From the NCBI GenBank assembly GCA_946480575.1, contig CAMLKF010000058.1, positions 1 to 10,978 of the forward strand: a stretch of DNA of 10,978 nt. Direction: 5' to 3'. Every line of letters starts with the position of its first letter. Position 1 is the first letter of the stretch. Under the pieces are notes generated by a model. It saw only the letters and a program-made list of their open reading frames with translations, did not search any database and had not been told where the DNA came from. This DNA is from an uncultured Nitrososphaera sp. (lineage in GTDB: Archaea; Thermoproteota; Nitrososphaeria; Nitrososphaerales; Nitrososphaeraceae). The translations under genes and the position numbers were made by a program. Below, piece by piece: positions 8,267 through 10,978 of the stretch.

Positions 8267-8293
8267 GTAATACTGTAAAAAATGTGAGGGTAT

Positions 8294-8602
8294 ATGGTAA
8301 AGAATGATAGTGGGGATGATGGCTATTCCGTTCACTTCGCGCACTATGCTACCAAGCTGGAACAGCACCTGAGAAAAAACGGCATCTCCTGCCATGACGC
8401 TGACATCATTATCGAGGAAAGCTCTGTGATTTACTTTGAAAAGCTGCATTCGCCTGAAAGCAAGTTCTTTTTCAGGATGGTCAGGAGGCATGACCCAGCG
8501 CAGCTATTCGTGGAATCGGCGTGCAGGGCCATCGAAAGGCATCTGCCGGAGGCAAAGGCCACGTTTGGGTCGCAGGGCGAAATAGCAAGGTGCATCCGGT
8601 GA
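8294..8602 (+). CDS. protein of unknown function (102 aa)
   Basis: I do not recognise this protein. It has 102 residues, a short polar N-terminus (MVKNDSGDDG), a helix-like stretch with histidines (about 13-30), a beta-rich middle (about 37-62: DIIIEESSVIYFEK followed by SKFFFRMV) and a C-terminal helix (about 68-85). Cysteines at 33, 77 and 100 do not form a metal-binding pattern. There is no signal peptide or membrane span. Codon use and composition resemble the neighbouring genes and a TATA box stands at the right distance, so it is probably real. The ATG at 8294 is the first start after that promoter. The following dehydrogenase gene begins 44 bases downstream with its own TATA-like element, so the two may be transcribed separately. 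Confidence 0.7.
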   Translation: MVKNDSGDDGYSVHFAHYATKLEQHLRKNGISCHDADIIIEESSVIYFEKLHSPESKFFFRMVRRHDPAQLFVESACRAIERHLPEAKATFGSQGEIARCIR

Positions 8603-8610
8603 CCCAAGGA

Positions 8611-8620
8611 AAATAATAAT
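8611..8620 (+). promoter_or_regulatory. possible TATA box for the dehydrogenase gene
   Basis: AAATAATAAT centred near 8616 predicts a transcript start around 8642, five bases before the TTG start at 8647. This supports a nearly leaderless message and the TTG start. Confidence 0.4.
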
Positions 8621-8646
8621 ACCTCTCAGATCCCTCCTGAGCGTAA

Positions 8647-9831
8647 TTGATAATCGGGGTTCCAAGGGAGATAAAGGATCACGAGAACAGAGTGGCGCTG
8701 ACGCCCCGATCAGTCTCGTCGCTCGCCACGTCAGGCGGCAAAGTGCTTGTGGAGACTCTAGCCGGCGCCAAGAGCGGCTTTTCAGACGACGAGTACAGTG
8801 CCGCCGACTCAACGGTGGTCCGCTCGGCGGCAGAGCTGTATTCAGGCTCTGACCTAATCGTCAAGGTGAAGGAGATCCAAGTTGGCAAGGGCGAGCACGA
8901 GCACATAGAGTCTGAACACACCATATTTGGCTTTAGCCACTTTGAGTCAAGCCGCCAGCTGACCGAGATGGCCGTAAAATCGCGTGCCACTTTCATATCG
9001 TTTGAAAAGGTGGTTGACCATGGCGGCCAGACGCCCCTCCTGATGCCGATGAGCAGGATCGCTGGCACCGTCGCAGGGATATGGGCTGGATTTTTCCACA
9101 ACTATGCCTTCAAGCACGACAAGTCGATAAGACTCAAGGCAGGCTCGGATCAGGTCAAGTCAAAGTTCATCGAAGGGTTTGAGCGCCTAGTCAACGCCAA
9201 CATTGACCCAGAGCTCCGGCGGATGCTGTCGCTCCGGGATAGGGCGGTGATAGTATTTGGCGGTGGGAGCGTGGGTGAGATGGCCGCAAGAATGTGCGCC
9301 GCTCTTGGCGCTAGGATGATAATCGTCGAAAAGCGAGAAGCGCGGAGGAAGTATTTGCAGAAGATCAAGCTCCCCCAGTGCTCGATCACGGAAAATGCAG
9401 ACCGCGACATCCTGCGCCACGCGCACGTCATAATTGGCGCAACGTACGACAGGGAAAAGACTGACAGAGTGGTAGACGAAAAGATGCTGAAAGAGATCTC
9501 GGAGATGCGCAAAAAGATCGTAATCGATGTGTCGATCGACCAGGGCGGCAATTTCCCGTACCTTGACTCGTCAGGTAGATATTCGCCGGCTTGTACCGGC
9601 AGCATCTTGAGCCCGGCGCTGCTCGACTACTTTGGCAACACCTTCATCCGCGTCCCGAATATACCATCAATAGTTCCGAGGTACGCTTCTTCCGCACTGT
9701 CGTCTATAATAACTGAATACGTAAAAGACATCGCAGGCAGCGTCGAACGACCAGAGCTTACCCGGGCAGTGAGCATCAGAAATGGCAGGATCCTCGACGA
9801 GGCAATAGTCAAGGCTCACAATCTGAAGTAG
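8647..9831 (+). CDS. alanine dehydrogenase / NAD(P) transhydrogenase alpha family protein, with an insertion
   Basis: The family includes alanine dehydrogenase, which converts L-alanine, water and NAD+ to pyruvate, ammonia and NADH, and the NAD(H)-binding subunit of transhydrogenase. The 394-residue product opens with the family start MIIGVPREIK and ENRVALTP (13-20). Residues equivalent to alanine dehydrogenase's catalytic set are present: Arg15, Lys75 (in VKVKE), His98 and Asp298 (in DVSIDQGG). The Rossmann loop GGGSVG is at 205-210, and Glu228 after the second strand suggests NAD rather than NADP. Between PMSRIAG (134-140) and the Rossmann loop the segment is about 28 residues longer than in ordinary alanine dehydrogenases, and the usual glycine-rich GVLLGG loop is absent. 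The TTG start places the first strand exactly. Alanine dehydrogenase activity is plausible, but the changed loop leaves the substrate open. Confidence 0.85.
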   Translation: MIIGVPREIKDHENRVALTPRSVSSLATSGGKVLVETLAGAKSGFSDDEYSAADSTVVRSAAELYSGSDLIVKVKEIQVGKGEHEHIESEHTIFGFSHFESSRQLTEMAVKSRATFISFEKVVDHGGQTPLLMPMSRIAGTVAGIWAGFFHNYAFKHDKSIRLKAGSDQVKSKFIEGFERLVNANIDPELRRMLSLRDRAVIVFGGGSVGEMAARMCAALGARMIIVEKREARRKYLQKIKLPQCSITENADRDILRHAHVIIGATYDREKTDRVVDEKMLKEISEMRKKIVIDVSIDQGGNFPYLDSSGRYSPACTGSILSPALLDYFGNTFIRVPNIPSIVPRYASSALSSIITEYVKDIAGSVERPELTRAVSIRNGRILDEAIVKAHNLK

Positions 9832-9856
9832 TCTATCAGAACAAGGTTCCTATCTC

Positions 9857-9864
9857 GATATAAG
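9857..9864 (+). promoter_or_regulatory. TATA box for the 37-aa zinc micro-protein
   Basis: GATATAAG centred near 9860 predicts a start around 9887 and a leader of about eight bases before the ATG at 9895. It lies in the 63-base gap after the dehydrogenase gene. Confidence 0.45.
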
Positions 9865-9894
9865 TGCGACAAATCAGTTTTGGTTTGGGTTATT

Positions 9895-10008
9895 ATGCTT
9901 TGCATGATTTGCAGGACAAAGATCGAGACGGCATACAACGACCTGTGCTTCAGCTGCTACAAGAAGCAAAAGATGGAAAAGTTGAGGGCTGAAGAGAGGA
10001 TGAAGTAA
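9895..10008 (+). CDS. 37-aa two-CxxC zinc-ribbon micro-protein
   Basis: A short reading frame from ATG 9895 to TAA 10006-10008 encodes 37 residues. Cysteines at 3, 6, 18 and 21 form CMIC-x11-CFSC, a compact four-cysteine module expected to bind one zinc ion, followed by a highly charged, probably helical tail (KKQKMEKLRAEERMK). The first cysteine is residue 3, so the ATG at 9904 (residue 4) would destroy the site; the upstream ATG is the right start. A TATA box at the right distance and the regular cysteine spacing make a real gene likely despite the length. Such single-knuckle archaeal proteins usually have unknown roles; nucleic acid or protein binding is the general expectation. It could instead be a fragment of a larger zinc protein, but the promoter argues against that. 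Confidence 0.65.
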   Translation: MLCMICRTKIETAYNDLCFSCYKKQKMEKLRAEERMK

Positions 10009-10067
10009 TGCGCGGCGCAGTAACGAGCGCAAGCCATTTCGTATCTTTCTTCTGCAGTCGCAAGTGG

Positions 10068-10073
10068 TTTTTT
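10068..10073 (+). terminator. oligo-T run, possible terminator after the micro-protein gene
   Basis: Six T residues occur 60 bases after the micro-protein stop, preceded by pyrimidine-rich CTTTCTTCT at about 10045-10053. Archaeal transcription often ends at such T runs. There is no strong hairpin. The remaining bases in 10009-10129 show no gene. Confidence 0.3.
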
Positions 10074-10129
10074 GCACTACTCCGAAAACATTTAACTTGA
10101 CTCCTGAATATAATGTACTGTAACATAAA

Positions 10130-10509
10130 ATCAAGGTGCTGGTAGCCGAAGAGGAGGATAGTATATAGTCTACATGTACAGGCTTGTTCCCGAGCACAGA
10201 AATCACGAGGCTACGATCACAAAGGACGACGGCCAGACCTGCCTTGAAACGTACCTAGGCACTCCGAACATGAAGAGCCGGCCCTCATAGGACATAGCCG
10301 TGCTTGACTACAGGATGCCCAGGCTCGACGGCATAGGAGTTGCAAAAAGGGTCCTAGAGGCAAACAAATGGTTCGATAAACTTGAAAAAGTGAAGGTTAT
10401 CGGCTGCAAAATAACTAAAGATGAACTCCAGAATCTTATAACGCCCATAATGCATGACTGTTATCAGCTTGGCCCGATAAACCACGATACAGTATATCCT
10501 CCTTTGTAG
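10130..10509 (+). pseudogene. response-regulator receiver domain, decayed
   Basis: The pieces of one CheY-like receiver domain are spread over two frames. The first frame, from about 10130, gives the beta-1 strand and acidic pocket (IKVLVAEEEDS) and hits TAG at 10166-10168. The second, from about 10168, continues with VYMYRLVPEH and DGQTCLETYLGTPNMKS, then an in-frame TAG at 10288-10290, then DIAVLDYRMPRLDG, which still holds the phospho-acceptor aspartate. After RVLEAN the strand that should carry the conserved Thr/Ser is missing, and the Lys-Pro of the usual KPF motif is replaced (VIGCKITKDELQNLI). Frame two ends at 10507-10509. No single start gives a functional protein. An ATG at 10113 would need another frameshift to join. 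It was probably once a thaumarchaeal single-domain two-component regulator. A GTG at 10300 opens the last piece but would encode only half a domain. Confidence 0.75.
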
Positions 10510-10544
10510 GCTTTTGCACCAACTTTTGGATTGGGCACTACCGC

Positions 10545-10792
10545 ATGAAGAAGGAGCAGTTTGACAGGGTGCAGGAAGAGATAGAGGAGGAGGAGGAGAA
10601 GCTTGTAGCTATAGCTGCGGAGAAAGAACAGGCGTACGAGAAGAACTTGGAGAACAGCTCGAGAGGGTCTTTGAAGAAGATATTACACATCCATCATCAT
10701 ATTATCAACGGTCAATGAAACAGCAGCAGTCAGCGCCATCTAGAACAGTAGCAAACCTATCTCTGGAGGATATGATCCGTAAAAATGAGTGA
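10545..10792 (+). pseudogene. acidic coiled-coil-like protein remnant with a frameshift
   Basis: From ATG 10545 a frame gives a Glu/Lys-rich helical segment (MKKEQFDRVQEEIEEEEEK, then a run of A, E and K) and, if continued, ends in a histidine-rich tail at TGA 10716-10718 (57 residues). From about 10640 another frame becomes more protein-like, with EELGEQLERVFEED, then THPSSYYQRSMKQQQSAPSR and NLSLEDMIRKNE, ending at TGA 10790-10792. The simplest reading is one gene of about 80 residues split by a frameshift near 10630-10660. It follows the receiver pseudogene by 35 bases and may belong to the same decayed locus. I do not recognise the protein. It could also be two unrelated chance frames, since the purine-rich DNA favours charged residues in several frames. 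Confidence 0.4.
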
Positions 10793-10967
10793 GGAGAACA
10801 ACGACAACAATAACCAGCAGCAACCCATCATAAAAGATAACGAGAGAGATAAAGAAGAGCTCATGGACAATTTGGATTGTTGCATTTACCATTCTTTGGC
10901 ATTCCAAATCTGCATTCACGGCATATGTTTCATAAGCTGTTATTGATGGCGATTTATCGTCGTTCAT
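10740..10967 (-). CDS. possible small protein opposing the previous frame (75 aa), doubtful
   Basis: From ATG 10967 on the minus strand the first 36 residues (MNDDKSPSITAYETYAVNAD and on to IQIVHE) look like a genuine soluble N-terminus. The remainder is a run of Leu, Val and Ile that could be taken for a membrane helix. That run is the exact antisense of the Asn/Gln-rich codons on the other strand, so it is likely an artefact. The gene front may be real and its body lost. Confidence 0.25.
   Translation of the reverse strand: MNDDKSPSITAYETYAVNADLECQRMVNATIQIVHELFFISLVIFYDGLLLVIVVVVLLTHFYGSYPPEIGLLLF
10785..10946 (+). CDS. possible small protein with N/Q-rich N-terminus (53 aa), doubtful
   Basis: From ATG 10785 the frame gives a polar, disorder-prone N-terminus (MSEENNDNNNQQQP) and a charged stretch to about residue 31, then an abrupt cysteine- and isoleucine-rich end to TGA 10944-10946. 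GGAGGA at 10765-10770 lies 14 bases upstream, somewhat too far for a normal Shine-Dalgarno site. The first 31 residues resemble a real thaumarchaeal N-terminus; the tail looks like the antisense of the opposing frame. It is probably the front part of a truncated gene. Confidence 0.25.
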   Translation: MSEENNDNNNQQQPIIKDNERDKEELMDNLDCCIYHSLAFQICIHGICFISCY

Positions 10968-10978
10968 GCTAGACGCAC

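Noticed and set aside
8679..9605. Long minus-strand frames inside the dehydrogenase gene
   Set aside because: They mirror conserved dehydrogenase codons, contain serine-rich low-information sequence and have no motif.
10300..10509. A 69-residue protein starting at GTG 10300
   Set aside because: It begins in the middle of a receiver domain just after an in-frame stop that continues the same frame upstream. It is the tail of a pseudogene, not a gene.
10780..10850. Predicted membrane helix in the minus-strand 75-residue frame
   Set aside because: The Val/Leu-rich run is exactly the antisense of Asn/Gln codons (AAC, CAG, CAA) on the plus strand, so the hydrophobicity is probably an artefact.
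1..10978. CRISPR arrays, tRNA genes, insertion sequences
   Set aside because: No regularly spaced repeats, no cloverleaf with a T-loop consensus, and no transposase-like frame or flanking inverted repeats were seen.

Overview
The window (10,978 bases, roughly half G+C) looks like a chromosomal segment of an ammonia-oxidising archaeon of the Nitrososphaera type. This is an inference from several features together: complete bacterial-type uvr genes in an otherwise archaeal setting, archaeal TATA-like boxes about 20-30 bases upstream of several starts with little or no leader, GTG and TTG starts, very small zinc-finger proteins, and thaumarchaeal-style hypothetical proteins. No rRNA or other taxonomic marker is present, so the assignment rests on gene style only.

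Layout. Bases 3-119 hold the end of a C2H2 zinc-finger protein. Bases 158-6635 hold a tight nucleotide excision repair cluster, uvrB-uvrA-uvrC, with genes adjoining or overlapping at their stop/start codons. UvrA and UvrB find and verify damage, and UvrC cuts on both sides. All the key motifs are intact, but UvrC ends right after its endonuclease domain, without the usual C-terminal helix-hairpin-helix region. On the minus strand, abutting uvrC with no gap, are a 77-residue unknown protein and a Rieske [2Fe-2S]/flavodoxin fusion (6903-8036).

The 257-base gap 8037-8293 holds the most unusual signal. Two long, directly adjoining hairpins (8068-8118 and 8118-8167) have loops that share a perfect 7-base complementarity, which predicts a compact kissing-loop RNA. 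I do not recognise it as a known RNA family. Downstream on the plus strand are a 102-residue unknown protein, an alanine dehydrogenase/transhydrogenase-alpha family enzyme with an unusual insertion, and a 37-residue two-CxxC zinc micro-protein.

The last kilobase (10009-10978) is a gene graveyard. It holds a response-regulator receiver pseudogene (frameshift, in-frame stop, lost middle), a second coding remnant split by a frameshift, and a short stretch where two opposing gene starts seem to have been joined by rearrangement. No CRISPR array, insertion sequence, transposase or tRNA was seen.
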